The notes: generated by a model from the sequence alone, not told the origin. A stretch of DNA of 64,000 nt from Verrucomicrobiaceae bacterium (GCA_021151605.1 JAGKWZ010000007.1:1-64000); one strand, 5' to 3'. Counted from the first letter of the stretch, positions 49,816 through 59,076 are shown. Program-made: numbers and translations.

Positions 49816-52800
49816 GTGAAACGCGCTCTCTTCACTCTGATCCTCGTTGCCAGCACCGCCCTGCTACACGCTCTGGAAACACCCATCGCGCCGCTGGATG
49901 GCACGTCGCAATCCAGCACGTTCGAGACTTCGAATGAGCAGAGCCTGCCCGCGCTCGGCTGGACGAATGTGAGCGGCGCTGCGCGCGTCTTCGACCTCGC
50001 CACCAATGGTGCGCTCATCGGCACGACGCCCTACGATAACTACGAGGTGCAGCACGCGACGAGCACGGTGGTCGCGGCAAACACGCACTACCGCGTGCGT
50101 GTGAAAATGGGCTTTTTCGCGGGACTGAGCGGTGCCACGGCGGGCTACCGGCTCGAACTCGGCACGGTGAATGGCGGCGTGTTTTCTCAGCTCGGAATCA
50201 CGACGGGCAGCGTGAGCTACGCGGGCTATATCGGCTCCGGCACGGCTTCCGGGAACGCGGTGCTCGATGTATATACCGGCGGGACGGTGAGCGGCGATGC
50301 CCTCGCGGTGCGCTGGGCGCAGACTTCCACGACGGGCGCGGGCACTTCGGATTTTTTCGGCATGGATGATGTCGTCCTTTCCATGGTCACCGAGGGGCCG
50401 GGCTCTCTCGACTCACTCAATCTCAACATGACCAACTCGACCGGCTCGGAGGTGCGTGCCTTCGCGGTGCAGCCGGATGGAAAAACGCTCATCGCTGGAA
50501 ATTTCACCTCGGTGCTGGGTGTGGCGCGCCATCACATCGCGCGCCTGAATGCGGATGGTTCGCTGGACACGAGCTTCGACCCCAATCCGAATGGTCACGT
50601 GCTGGCAGTGGCCGTGCAGCCGGATGGCAGCATCGTGCTTGGCGGAGAATTCACCACGCTCCAGCCCAATGGTGGCAGCGTGGTCACGCGGAATCGCATC
50701 GCGCGACTCACGTCGAGCGGCGCACTGGATCTCGGCTTTGATCCGAACGCGAACGAACGGGTCCGCTGCATCGCACTTCAGCCAGATGGCAGGATCTTGA
50801 TCGGCGGCGGCTTCGGCGCGCTGCGGCCCAACGGCGCGGCCAGTGCCACGTCCCGGCAGTGCATCGCGCGACTCCATGCCGACGGCACCGTGGACGCAGG
50901 CTTTGATCCCATGCCGAACGACGAGGTGACCAGCATCCTGCTTCAGTTGGATGGCAAGATTCTCTTCAGCGGATTTTTCACCGAATTGCGCCCAAACGGG
51001 ACTCCGACGCAAATACCGCGCAGCCGCATCGCCCGGCTTGCTGCGGACGGTTCACTCGACCTCAGCTTCGATCCCAATTTGGACAACGCTGTCCGCAGCA
51101 TGGAGCAGCAGCCGAATGGGCAGATCCTCATTGGCGGCCTCTTCACCACGCTGAGACCCAATGGCGCTGCGTCCACAATCTCGAAGCCCTACCTGGCGCG
51201 GCTCAACGTGGACGGCACCGTGGATGCAGCCTTTGACCCGCGACCGAACTTCTGGGTCTTTTCGCTCGACCTCCAGGCGGACGGCAAGATTCTCGCGGGC
51301 GGTCTCTTTAGTTCCTTCAGTGTGGGTGGTGGCACCAGCACCGCACGCTCTTATGCAGCGCGACTCCATGCGAATGGCACGCTGGACGCGGACTTCGATC
51401 CCAACCCAACCTCCACGGTCAATGTGATCATGACGCAGGCCGATGGGAAGGTCTTGCTCGGCGGCTTTTTCGGCGGTCTGGCACCCAATGGCGGGGCGCT
51501 GACGAGTCGGCCACTCGTTGCCAGGCTCTTCAATGATCCTGCTACTCAAACGCTGATCGCGCCGACCCAAACGCTCATCCAATGGTTGCGCGGTGGCTCT
51601 GCCCCCGAGTTGAATCGAGTGCTTTTCGACGTCAGCACAGACAACGGCGTGACCTTTGGGCCGAGCGTGGCTGGAATGCGTCTCGGCAACACGGCGAACT
51701 GGCAGGCCGAAAGCCTGAATCTGCCTGCCGGCAATCTGTTGGTCCGCGCTCGTGGCGTCCAAATCAGCGGAGGTGTGGGGAGCGAGGGCCTGGTGCAGCA
51801 GTCCTTGTCCGTGGTCTTTTCACCGGAGATCCGCGTCACTGGCAACTTCATCGACATCACCGATGGCAGCAGCACGCCGAGCAGCAGCGCTCACACCGAC
51901 TTTAATAATGCCATGCTGGGCACCTCGATGACCCGCACCTTCACGATCCAGAACCTCGGGAATAGCGCTTTGCATCTTAACGGCACCCCGGGTGTCGTCG
52001 TCAGCGGGGCGAACAGTGGGGACTTCGTGGTCACGGTGCAGCCCGCAACAACCATCCCCGTCGGAGGCTCGACCACGTTTAGCGTCGCTTTCACGCAAGG
52101 CGGCACGGGGCAGTTTGGTGGAGGGATCGTCAGCACAGGCGCTGCGTCTGACGCTGTCTTTCTCGATACCGGTTGGGCCACGAATCTCAGCGAGAGCTGG
52201 ACCATCTCGCTTTGTATCAGCAATGCTGGATCGAGCAGCTCGATTGGTTACTTCTTCGGCGACGTCTCCGCGAGCAGCTTCCGATGCCTCACCAATGGTG
52301 CCGCTGGCGCGGGCAATCTGCTGCTGCGAGGCCCCTTCGCGGATGTCTTCGTACTCAATGCCGTGAAGGCCACGCCCAACGTCACGACCTTCGTTTACGA
52401 TGCGGCAGCCTCGCAGCTCAGGGCCTACCTGAACGGCGTGCTCGTCACCACCGTGGCGCAGGGGCCCTTCTCGCTCAGCGGCAGCGGCCCTTTCAAGGTG
52501 TGTGGCTACAGCAACAGTCCTGGCGCGCCCGCCGGCACGGTGATCGATGAGTTCCGCATGTATAACCGTGCGCTCAGCGCCACTGAGATTGCCGCGACCT
52601 GGAACATCCCGCTTCCTTTCCCGCCACCGACTGCGCTGGAGAGCTTCCGCCAGCAATACTTCGGCACGAGCGCGAACACAGGCAACGCCGCCGACCAGGC
52701 CGACTTCGATGGCGATGGTGTGCCGAACTTGCTGGAGTTCGCCTTCGGCCTGAACCCCACGCAAGCCAGCAGCTTCCAAGTGCCTCAAGCCCAGCTCGGT

Positions 52801-52998
52801 GGTGGCAATCTGTTCTTCAACTTCACGCAGCCCGGCGGCGTCACCGGAGTGACCTACGGCGCGGAGTGGAGCACGACACTGCAAGGCAGCGACTGGCACC
52901 CGATTGCGAACACCGGGACGGGATTCCAGCACGTCTTCTCCATGCCAACGGGTGCCGCCACAAGGCTGTTCATGCGCTGGAAGATCCAGACACCGTAG
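49816..52998 (+). CDS. Secreted delta-60 / LamG-like multidomain protein
   Basis: About 1060 aa if started at GTG 49816, which gives a clean signal peptide (KRALFTLILVASTALLHA); the frame is also open from a TTG at 49780. Order: a jelly-roll-like N-terminal domain (residues ~30-195); seven delta-60 units of about 60 aa (nt ~50450-51530), e.g. VQPDGKTLIAGNFTSVLG followed by RLNADGSLDTSFDPNPN; a choice-of-anchor-type beta domain (RTFTIQNLGNSALHLNGTPG) that breaks off abruptly; a LamG/concanavalin-like domain (VIDEFRMYNRALSATEIAAT); and a TSP3-like calcium loop (DFDGDGVPNLLEFAFGLNP). The C-terminus resembles those of other secreted verrucomicrobial proteins. It lies between the kinase gene and the duplicated kinase tail. 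Likely an extracellular binding protein; ligand unknown. Confidence 0.8.
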   Translation: MKRALFTLILVASTALLHALETPIAPLDGTSQSSTFETSNEQSLPALGWTNVSGAARVFDLATNGALIGTTPYDNYEVQHATSTVVAANTHYRVRVKMGFFAGLSGATAGYRLELGTVNGGVFSQLGITTGSVSYAGYIGSGTASGNAVLDVYTGGTVSGDALAVRWAQTSTTGAGTSDFFGMDDVVLSMVTEGPGSLDSLNLNMTNSTGSEVRAFAVQPDGKTLIAGNFTSVLGVARHHIARLNADGSLDTSFDPNPNGHVLAVAVQPDGSIVLGGEFTTLQPNGGSVVTRNRIARLTSSGALDLGFDPNANERVRCIALQPDGRILIGGGFGALRPNGAASATSRQCIARLHADGTVDAGFDPMPNDEVTSILLQLDGKILFSGFFTELRPNGTPTQIPRSRIARLAADGSLDLSFDPNLDNAVRSMEQQPNGQILIGGLFTTLRPNGAASTISKPYLARLNVDGTVDAAFDPRPNFWVFSLDLQADGKILAGGLFSSFSVGGGTSTARSYAARLHANGTLDADFDPNPTSTVNVIMTQADGKVLLGGFFGGLAPNGGALTSRPLVARLFNDPATQTLIAPTQTLIQWLRGGSAPELNRVLFDVSTDNGVTFGPSVAGMRLGNTANWQAESLNLPAGNLLVRARGVQISGGVGSEGLVQQSLSVVFSPEIRVTGNFIDITDGSSTPSSSAHTDFNNAMLGTSMTRTFTIQNLGNSALHLNGTPGVVVSGANSGDFVVTVQPATTIPVGGSTTFSVAFTQGGTGQFGGGIVSTGAASDAVFLDTGWATNLSESWTISLCISNAGSSSSIGYFFGDVSASSFRCLTNGAAGAGNLLLRGPFADVFVLNAVKATPNVTTFVYDAAASQLRAYLNGVLVTTVAQGPFSLSGSGPFKVCGYSNSPGAPAGTVIDEFRMYNRALSATEIAATWNIPLPFPPPTALESFRQQYFGTSANTGNAADQADFDGDGVPNLLEFAFGLNPTQASSFQVPQAQLGGGNLFFNFTQPGGVTGVTYGAEWSTTLQGSDWHPIANTGTGFQHVFSMPTGAATRLFMRWKIQTP
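50450..51530 (+). repeat. Seven delta-60 repeats
   Basis: Units of about 150-190 nt encode v.a.a.QPDGkil.gG.Ft.l.......iaRL.aDGslD.sFdPnpn. The same family forms the nested block at 23668-24770 in the giant gene, there about six units. Confidence 0.85.
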
Positions 52999-53000
52999 TT

Positions 53001-53020
53001 GGGCATCGAGTTTGATGCCC
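53001..53020 (+). other. Stem-loop after the delta-60 gene
   Basis: GGGCATC (53001-53007) pairs perfectly with GATGCCC (53014-53020) around GAGTTT, 2 nt after the delta-60 stop. No T-tract, so transcription may continue into the next gene. Confidence 0.5.
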
Positions 53021-53039
53021 GCAGCACCCGGGGATCGGG

Positions 53040-54296
53040 ATGGTCTTCACCCGCAACTCGGCGGTCTTGTGGAGCCAGCAGGCCGCGCTGCTGGTGGGCA
53101 CTCCGGAGCGCATGGCAGAGCTGCACTTTGTGCTGGCGAAGGCGTATCGCAGTTTGTTCGAGCCGGACGATGCGGTGCGTGAGATGAAGCTGGCTTTGGC
53201 TGCTGCACAGGGCGGTCAGACAAAGCCGCAGTTGCTGATGGAGATGCACCAGAGCTTGGCCACGGCGCTGATCGAAGACGAAGACTTCAAAGGTGCGCTG
53301 CCCATGGCGCGGCTCGCTCTCCAGGAGATCGAGAGCATGAAAGGTGCGGACACCTATCAGGCCTTGTTCATGCTCAGCGTCATCGGGCGTTCGTTGGCAC
53401 GCCTGGGTCACCCGGAGGAGGGGATGGCGTCGTTTGAGGACATGCTGCAACGCATCGACCGTGCGGACCCGCCGGTGAATCCTCAGCTGATCTATGCCGC
53501 GAGAAGGTTTTATCCTTTGGCCTTGCGAGATGTGGGCCGCATTGAGGAAGGTCTCGCGGCAGGGCGGGAGAACATCCGCATGGCCCAAGCGGCGTTCGGC
53601 GCGAAGTCCATCGATCTAGCAACGACGATGGACTACCATGCCCGCGAATGCGAGACCGCTGGGCGCTGGCAGGAATCGCACGACCACAGGGCACGCAGTC
53701 TCGAAATCTACCTGACGGCCTATGGCCCTTCCAACACCCGCCCTCGGGGTGCCTCTGACGGCTTGATTCGAATGAAACTGAAGCTCGGCCTCAACGATGA
53801 GGCCATCACCGCGCGGCACAGATTCATCGACCTCCTCGAAAGCGCCGCTGGTCCGCGCGCCCTGGAGGTCACCAAGCAGGTGAAGCTGCTCATCGCTGAC
53901 CTGCGCAGCCTGGGCCGCATCGAGGAGGCGAAGACCGAGATCACGCAATGGCGGGCTAGGTTCGAGAAGGCCAAGGGCACCTACTCGGTTGCGGCAGAGC
54001 CCATCCTCACCGCCGCCGTGGAGGTCTATGAAGGCAATGAAGAATGGCAGGCCGCGCTCGACGCCCTGCGCGATGCCATGGCCATCCGCAAGACCTACCT
54101 GCCTGACGCCTGGGCCATCGACCAAGCCAAGGCCCAGGAAGGCTTTTACCTCACCCAATTGAATCGCACCGCTGAAGCCATCCCGCTGATCCAGGAAGGC
54201 ATCGCGGGTCTGGAGAAGAAGAAGGGCAGCAGCCCGGCTATCGAGAGCCAATGGCTGCCCCTGGCGCGGGAGTGGCTGAAGGCGGCCATGAAGTAG
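53040..54296 (+). CDS. Free-standing duplicate of the kinase C-terminal TPR half
   Basis: 418 aa from ATG 53040. From about residue 22 it is collinear with residues ~430-832 of the kinase at 47226. Shared stretches include ELHFVLAKAYRSL, IGRSLARxGHPEEG, LRDVGRxEdGLxAGRENIR, FHARECETA/YHARECETA with RWQE, and the end KWLPLARE/QWLPLARE. The kinase domain and membrane span are missing and there is no signal peptide, so this copy would be cytoplasmic if expressed. The frame is fully open across the homologous region, with conservative substitutions, which argues against simple decay. It may be the remnant of a tandem kinase duplication, or a decoy or partner protein sharing the kinase's sensor domain. 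The first ~20 codons match nothing in the kinase. Confidence 0.75.
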   Translation: MVFTRNSAVLWSQQAALLVGTPERMAELHFVLAKAYRSLFEPDDAVREMKLALAAAQGGQTKPQLLMEMHQSLATALIEDEDFKGALPMARLALQEIESMKGADTYQALFMLSVIGRSLARLGHPEEGMASFEDMLQRIDRADPPVNPQLIYAARRFYPLALRDVGRIEEGLAAGRENIRMAQAAFGAKSIDLATTMDYHARECETAGRWQESHDHRARSLEIYLTAYGPSNTRPRGASDGLIRMKLKLGLNDEAITARHRFIDLLESAAGPRALEVTKQVKLLIADLRSLGRIEEAKTEITQWRARFEKAKGTYSVAAEPILTAAVEVYEGNEEWQAALDALRDAMAIRKTYLPDAWAIDQAKAQEGFYLTQLNRTAEAIPLIQEGIAGLEKKKGSSPAIESQWLPLAREWLKAAMK

Positions 54297-54427
54297 CTTC
54301 GAGCGGCACTCGAAGACGAGCGACTTTTCACTGCGCTGCGCGGGGTGATTTTCGATTGGCCCCTGGCCTGCCACGCTGCTTCGACTGCCAGCCGAAGCTG
54401 CCTAAATCCTTCGATTGCCAGTCGAAG
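54297..54427. repeat. Three CTTCGA-type hairpins, two in a 30-bp tandem
   Basis: CTTCGAG-CGGCA-CTCGAAG (54297-54315), GCTTCG...CGAAGC (54378-54398) and CTTCGA-TTGCCAG-TCGAAG (54409-54427). The last two share a GCCAG loop core and are offset by 30 bp. All lie in the 205-nt gap before the gene at 54502, the first starting right after the preceding stop codon. Confidence 0.6.
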
Positions 54428-54501
54428 TTACTTTTCGTGTAACACGCCGCCTGAAACCGAATTGCTTCTCGTGACCTGCCATCCGCAGACCGCTCGCCAC
54501 G

Positions 54502-55362
54502 ATGAAAACATTCACTTCAGGTTCACTCTTTGCCCTCCTTCTGGCTGCGTCCCTCATGCCCATGAGTGGACAGCTTCGGGCCTTTCCGCCGGCTCCTTAC
54601 TACACGCTGTATGGCATGGTGCGTGATCAAGTGGGGCAGACGATCACAGCAGAGGGAGCGGTGCTCATTTTGCTCAAAGGCGGCATGGAGGTCGGTCGCA
54701 CGCCGATCAACTCGACGCTGCTGCTAGATCAGAACTACGAGCTGAACATCCGCATCGATCAGACGCGCAGCGGCACGCAGCCCTACACATCAAAGGCCAT
54801 CGCTTCCCAGGGGCCGTTCAGTCTCGCGGTGGAGATGAATGGTGCGCTGTTTTATCCTATCGAGGTTTCGGGGAATCTCACGGCAGGCAAAGGTGGCGAG
54901 CGCGTGAAGCTAGATCTGAACCTGGGCTCCGACACGGATGGTGACGGTCTGCCAGACATTTGGGAGCAGTGGATGCTGTATCAAGCGGGCTATTTTCCAG
55001 ATGGCAATGGCGTGTGGCCGATCCACCTCATCACGAAGAATGGTGACTTCGATAACGATGGGATGAGCAACTGGCTGGAGTATGTCGCAGGCACCTTCGC
55101 GGGCGATGCGACGGAGAAATTTGCCCTGGAGATCAAGGAGAAGGCCGCCACGAGCGTGCGCTTCGAGTTCTACGCCATCACGGGCAGGGCTTACACCATC
55201 GAACGCAGCACGGACATGCAGACGTGGGCGCGTGTGCCCTTTGCCATCGGCGCTCCGGGTTCAGGCGCCACCTTTTACACCGCAGCAGATGTCGGCGTCC
55301 TCTCCGCCTTCACTACACCCACGCAGAGCAGCAAAGAATTCTTCCGCCTGACCGTCCGATGA
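54502..55362 (+). CDS. Secreted protein with TSP3-like calcium loops
   Basis: 286 aa with signal peptide MKTFTSGSLFALLLAASLMP (cleavage near GQLRA). An N-terminal beta domain (YTLYGMVRDQVGQTI..) resembles carboxypeptidase-regulatory or Ig-like folds. Two thrombospondin-3-like calcium motifs follow: DTDGDGLPDIWEQWM (about residue 149) and DFDNDGMSNWLEYVAGT (about residue 183). The C-terminal beta domain (YTIERSTDMQTWARV ... KEFFRLTVR) is a recurrent end module of secreted verrucomicrobial proteins. The stop codon overlaps the start of the next gene (ATGA), so the two are translationally coupled. It is the first of four codirectional secreted-protein genes. Function unknown. Confidence 0.8.
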   Translation: MKTFTSGSLFALLLAASLMPMSGQLRAFPPAPYYTLYGMVRDQVGQTITAEGAVLILLKGGMEVGRTPINSTLLLDQNYELNIRIDQTRSGTQPYTSKAIASQGPFSLAVEMNGALFYPIEVSGNLTAGKGGERVKLDLNLGSDTDGDGLPDIWEQWMLYQAGYFPDGNGVWPIHLITKNGDFDNDGMSNWLEYVAGTFAGDATEKFALEIKEKAATSVRFEFYAITGRAYTIERSTDMQTWARVPFAIGAPGSGATFYTAADVGVLSAFTTPTQSSKEFFRLTVR

Positions 55363-57074
55363 AAACACTCGCCCTCATCACTCTGTGCACCGTTCTCACC
55401 GCTGTTTCAGCGAGTGCCCAATGGCAGTCCACCGACTATGTCCTCAGAGGCGGCTGGAACTCGATCTACCTGCATGGCGAGGCCACTCATGCGACGCCGG
55501 AGGCTCTGTTTGCCTCATATCCCGAGGTGCTGGAGGTGTGGCGCTGGAATCCGAATCCGAATCAGGTGCAGTTCACCACCTCGCCGCTGCTGCCGACGAC
55601 GGGCACGCCGGAGTGGAGCATCTGGGTGCGTGGCGGCACGGCGAACACGCTGACACAGCTCTCCGGGCAGACAGGTTACCTCGTTCGCTGCTCAGGCGCG
55701 ACGGCAGACAGCTACACAGTTCCAATGGTGCAGCGGATGCTGCCACCCAGCGCGGCGTGGGTGCGCAATGGAGCGAATTTTCTGGGTTTCCCCTCGAAGC
55801 TCAATGGCAGCTACCCGGCCTTCAGCAGCTACTTCGCGTCCTTTCCGGCGGCCATCGCTGCAAACACGAAGATTTTTAAATACGTCGGCGGTGAATTCAG
55901 CGCGAGCAATCCGCTGCAGGTCTTCTCCCCCACGCTGGAGCGTGTGGACCGCAATCAGGCCTATTGGTTTGATTCGGAGGTGGTGGGAAATTTCTACGCG
56001 CCGTTGCAGATCTCGCTCTCGCAGGCCAGCGGACTCGATTTCGGGCGCACAGGCTCGGTGATCACTGCGCGGGTGATGAATCGCACCGCCACACCGATGA
56101 CGATCACTATCGCACCCGTCGCCTCCGATGCGGCTCCGTCAGGGCAGGAGGAGATCACCGGTAGCGTGCCAGTGACGCGGCGGACATTTGATAGCGGCAC
56201 GGCGGCCTGGGTGGAGACGCCGATCGTGGCGGCTTACACGGAAGTCATTGCCCCTGCGACCACCGTGGAGCTGAGTTTCGGCATCGACCGCGTGGCGATG
56301 ACGGGCGCGGCGGAGGCCTTTTATGCGTCGTTGCTGCGCTTCACGGATGCGGGCAATCAATTCGACATTCTGCTGCCCGTGAGCGCACGGAAGGCCACGC
56401 TGGCCGGGCTGTGGATCGGTGAGGCGAATGTGAAAGCCGTGGAGAGCAAGGCGCAGGCGGACGCGGTGACACCCACGGGCCGCAGCTACCCTTTGCGCTA
56501 CCTGCTGCATGTGGCGGATGATGGCACGGCGCGGGTGCTCTCGCAGGTCTTCATGGGCAAGCTGGCGGCACTGCCGAATGATTTCGGCCTCTGCACGAAG
56601 GAAGCCGGTTTGAAGGCCGACGAAAAAGCCACTGCGAGCCGCATCGCCAGCGTTCACATGCCTTTGAATCGCGTGATCGACGGCACATCGGGCACGGGCA
56701 GTGGCAGCGTGGCCATTCCGGGCACGCTGGTGCGGAAGATCAGCGTGCCGTTCGATGACCCGACGAATCCCTTCGTGCATCAATACCATCCCGATCACGA
56801 CAACAAAGATGCGAAGGGCAATGCGCTCACCGCCGGCTTCGAGAGCTACAACATCGAGCGCCAAGTGACCTTCACCTTTACGGAGTCACCACCGCCGGGC
56901 AGCACCGTGACGAGTGGCTGGGGCAGCAGCGTCATTGGCGGCACCTACGCGGAGGTCGTGCAGGGTTTGCACAAAGACAGCGCAGGAGTCGGCACCGGCA
57001 ATGGCCTGCAAATCACCGGCACCTTTGAACTCCGCCGCGCCTCCGAGATCGGGAGCATCAGCGTGACGCCGTGA
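55359..57074 (+). CDS. Secreted protein of unknown function, coupled to the preceding gene
   Basis: 571 aa from ATG 55359, which overlaps the upstream stop as ATGA; the frame is open further upstream, but this start gives a signal peptide (MKTLALITLCTVLTAVSASA). The mature start WQSTDYVLRGGWNSIYLHGE is followed by a beta-rich domain with GGTANTLTQLSGQTGYLVRC and MLPPSAAWVRNGANFLGFP. It has no membrane span, no repeats and no recognised catalytic motif. I do not recognise a family. The operon position between a calcium-binding secreted protein and an S74 fibre-like protein suggests a part of one extracellular assembly. The C-terminus (ITGTFELRRASEIGSISVTP) is the expected beta-strand ending. 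Confidence 0.75.
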   Translation: MKTLALITLCTVLTAVSASAQWQSTDYVLRGGWNSIYLHGEATHATPEALFASYPEVLEVWRWNPNPNQVQFTTSPLLPTTGTPEWSIWVRGGTANTLTQLSGQTGYLVRCSGATADSYTVPMVQRMLPPSAAWVRNGANFLGFPSKLNGSYPAFSSYFASFPAAIAANTKIFKYVGGEFSASNPLQVFSPTLERVDRNQAYWFDSEVVGNFYAPLQISLSQASGLDFGRTGSVITARVMNRTATPMTITIAPVASDAAPSGQEEITGSVPVTRRTFDSGTAAWVETPIVAAYTEVIAPATTVELSFGIDRVAMTGAAEAFYASLLRFTDAGNQFDILLPVSARKATLAGLWIGEANVKAVESKAQADAVTPTGRSYPLRYLLHVADDGTARVLSQVFMGKLAALPNDFGLCTKEAGLKADEKATASRIASVHMPLNRVIDGTSGTGSGSVAIPGTLVRKISVPFDDPTNPFVHQYHPDHDNKDAKGNALTAGFESYNIERQVTFTFTESPPPGSTVTSGWGSSVIGGTYAEVVQGLHKDSAGVGTGNGLQITGTFELRRASEIGSISVTP

Positions 57075-57114
57075 CCCTCAGAACTTGAACCTTGAAACCT
57101 CGACCTCTCTCATC

Positions 57115-59076
57115 ATGAAAAAACACCACCTCCTCCTCGCAACGGCATTGCTCGCACTGCCGAGTCTTCTTCACGCACAGACCAGTTCGGTGCCCGGCTT
57201 CATCAATTACCGCGGCCGCGTGCTCAACTCCAGCGGTGGGCTCGTTGGCAGCGGCACGCCCGTCAATCGCACCGTCATCTTCCGCGTCTGGGATCATCCC
57301 TCCAACACGACAGCAGCTAACCTGCTTTATTCGGAAGAGCAGACCGTCACCATCGCGGAGGGCGATTTCAGCGTGCTGGTGGGGCAAGGCGTCTCTACCA
57401 ACAGCACGCAGTTTGGCTACAGCGAGACCGCGAAGAAGCTGGCTGACGTTGGCGCCGCCTTTGGCGGCAGTGGGCGCTACCTGGGCGTGACGGTGGATGA
57501 CGGCACGGCCGCAGCGGATAATGAGATCACGCCGCGGCAGCAGATGGTGAGCTCGGCCTTCTCGTTCCGCAGCAAGGTGGCGGAGTCCTTGGCCAGCAGC
57601 AGCGGCACCGCTTTGGCCGTGGCGGACAGTGGCAGGATCGGCGTGGGCAATACGGCGCCTCCTGCGCTCTTCACCATCACGGGTGCCAATAGCAGCACCA
57701 CCACCAACACGCCCCAGATGCTGATCACAGCGGATGATATGACGGAGCGTCTGCGCCTCGGCGTGGACAGCTCGGGCAATAGCACCGGCTTCCTGCAAAC
57801 ATGGAAAGAAGGCACCGGCGCGACCAACCTGCTGCTCAACCCCAACGGTGGCAACGTCGGCATCGGCAACACTAACCCTACGGCCAAACTGGACGTCACC
57901 GGCACCATCGCGGCCTCGGGAGCGATCACCTCTGGAGGCGCTATCTCTGCGCTCGGCAGCGGTGGCCATGTTTTTAACTCGGGCGATCTGGACGGCGGCT
58001 TGTTCTCGCCTGCGGATGGGGTAGTGACGCTCAACACCAATGGCAACGAACGCATGCGGTTAAATGCGCTAGGCAATGTTGGTATCGGCACCAGCAGTCC
58101 AAACAGCACCTTGCATGTGAATGGGAGCTGCACTTTCGGCCCCACCAGTGGGAATAATTTCGTGGTGACGGGAAATCAAATTCAACACTATTCCAATGGC
58201 ACCCAGGCGCCCATGTTTCTCAACTGGACCGGTGGAAGTGTGGTCGTTGGAAATGGAGACCCTAGCAAGGGGCTGTTAGCGGTTGGACCCGGTATCGCGG
58301 CGAACCTCAATGCCAACAAATTCTTTGATGGGACCGTCAATATCATCGTGAGCGGTGGTGGCGGCACACTCAACACGTCGATCTATGCAACCAACTGGAT
58401 CATTACTGGCAATGGCTATACCGCTGTTTCTGATGCCCGCATCAAGCGCATTGACGGTGTCTCCGATGGAGCCAGTGACCTCGACACGCTGAGCAAAATC
58501 CAAATCACCAACTACCACTACAAGGACATGGTCTCCAACGGTGGGGAGCAGCACAAGAAACTCATCGCTCAGCAAGTGGAGCAGGTGTTTCCTCAGGCGG
58601 TTCGGCGCACCACCGACGTCATTCCAGACATCTACCAGCGCGCGAGTTTCAAGGACGGCTGGGTGACCTTGGACACCAATTTGAAGAAGGGTGAGCGCGT
58701 TCGCCTCGTCACCAAGAAAGAGGAAACAGTGTTCGAAGTGCTCCAAGCCAAAGCCGGAGCCTTCCGCACGGACTTGAAGACGGATGATGCCGAGATCTTC
58801 GTCTATGGCCGCGAGGTCAAAGACTTCCGCTCGGTGGACTACGATGCCGTGTCGATGCTCAACGTCTCTGCCACGCAGCAGATCAAGAAGGAGAAGGACG
58901 CCGAGATCGCCGCCCTGGAGGCCAAGCTCGCTGCACAAGACAAACGTCTGGGCGAATTGGAAGCCAAAGACAAGGCCCGCGATGCCAAGCTCGCAGCCTT
59001 TGAGCGTCTGCTGCACGCCAACGCCAAAGCCACAGCCCACAGGGTATCACTGAAACCTCACGCAGGCGCTGAGTAG
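57115..59076 (+). CDS. Secreted fibre-like protein with S74 self-cleaving chaperone domain
   Basis: 653 aa from ATG 57115 (signal peptide MKKHHLLLATALLALPSLLH, cleavage after AQ); the frame is open from 57085 but that start would spoil the signal. Residues ~22-150 form a beta domain (GFINYRGRVLNSSGGLVGSG). Then come fibre-like repeats (NVGIGNTNPTAKLDVTGTI, NVGIGTSSPNSTLHVNGS). Residues 439-444 are SDARIK, the S74 intramolecular-chaperone signature with the Ser439/Lys444 pair spaced as in phage endosialidase, followed by KKLIAQQVEQVFPQAV. The C-terminus is a Lys/Glu/Ala coiled coil (~600-640), expected to trimerise the chaperone. S74 domains cleave themselves off after assembly of trimeric fibres. 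No other phage gene is nearby, so this is probably a cellular surface fibre. Confidence 0.85.
   Translation: MKKHHLLLATALLALPSLLHAQTSSVPGFINYRGRVLNSSGGLVGSGTPVNRTVIFRVWDHPSNTTAANLLYSEEQTVTIAEGDFSVLVGQGVSTNSTQFGYSETAKKLADVGAAFGGSGRYLGVTVDDGTAAADNEITPRQQMVSSAFSFRSKVAESLASSSGTALAVADSGRIGVGNTAPPALFTITGANSSTTTNTPQMLITADDMTERLRLGVDSSGNSTGFLQTWKEGTGATNLLLNPNGGNVGIGNTNPTAKLDVTGTIAASGAITSGGAISALGSGGHVFNSGDLDGGLFSPADGVVTLNTNGNERMRLNALGNVGIGTSSPNSTLHVNGSCTFGPTSGNNFVVTGNQIQHYSNGTQAPMFLNWTGGSVVVGNGDPSKGLLAVGPGIAANLNANKFFDGTVNIIVSGGGGTLNTSIYATNWIITGNGYTAVSDARIKRIDGVSDGASDLDTLSKIQITNYHYKDMVSNGGEQHKKLIAQQVEQVFPQAVRRTTDVIPDIYQRASFKDGWVTLDTNLKKGERVRLVTKKEETVFEVLQAKAGAFRTDLKTDDAEIFVYGREVKDFRSVDYDAVSMLNVSATQQIKKEKDAEIAALEAKLAAQDKRLGELEAKDKARDAKLAAFERLLHANAKATAHRVSLKPHAGAE

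Noticed and set aside
57115..59076. Prophage tail-fibre gene
   Set aside because: The S74 domain is phage-like, but the protein has a Sec signal peptide and sits among other secreted-protein genes with no phage structural, lysis or integrase genes in view.
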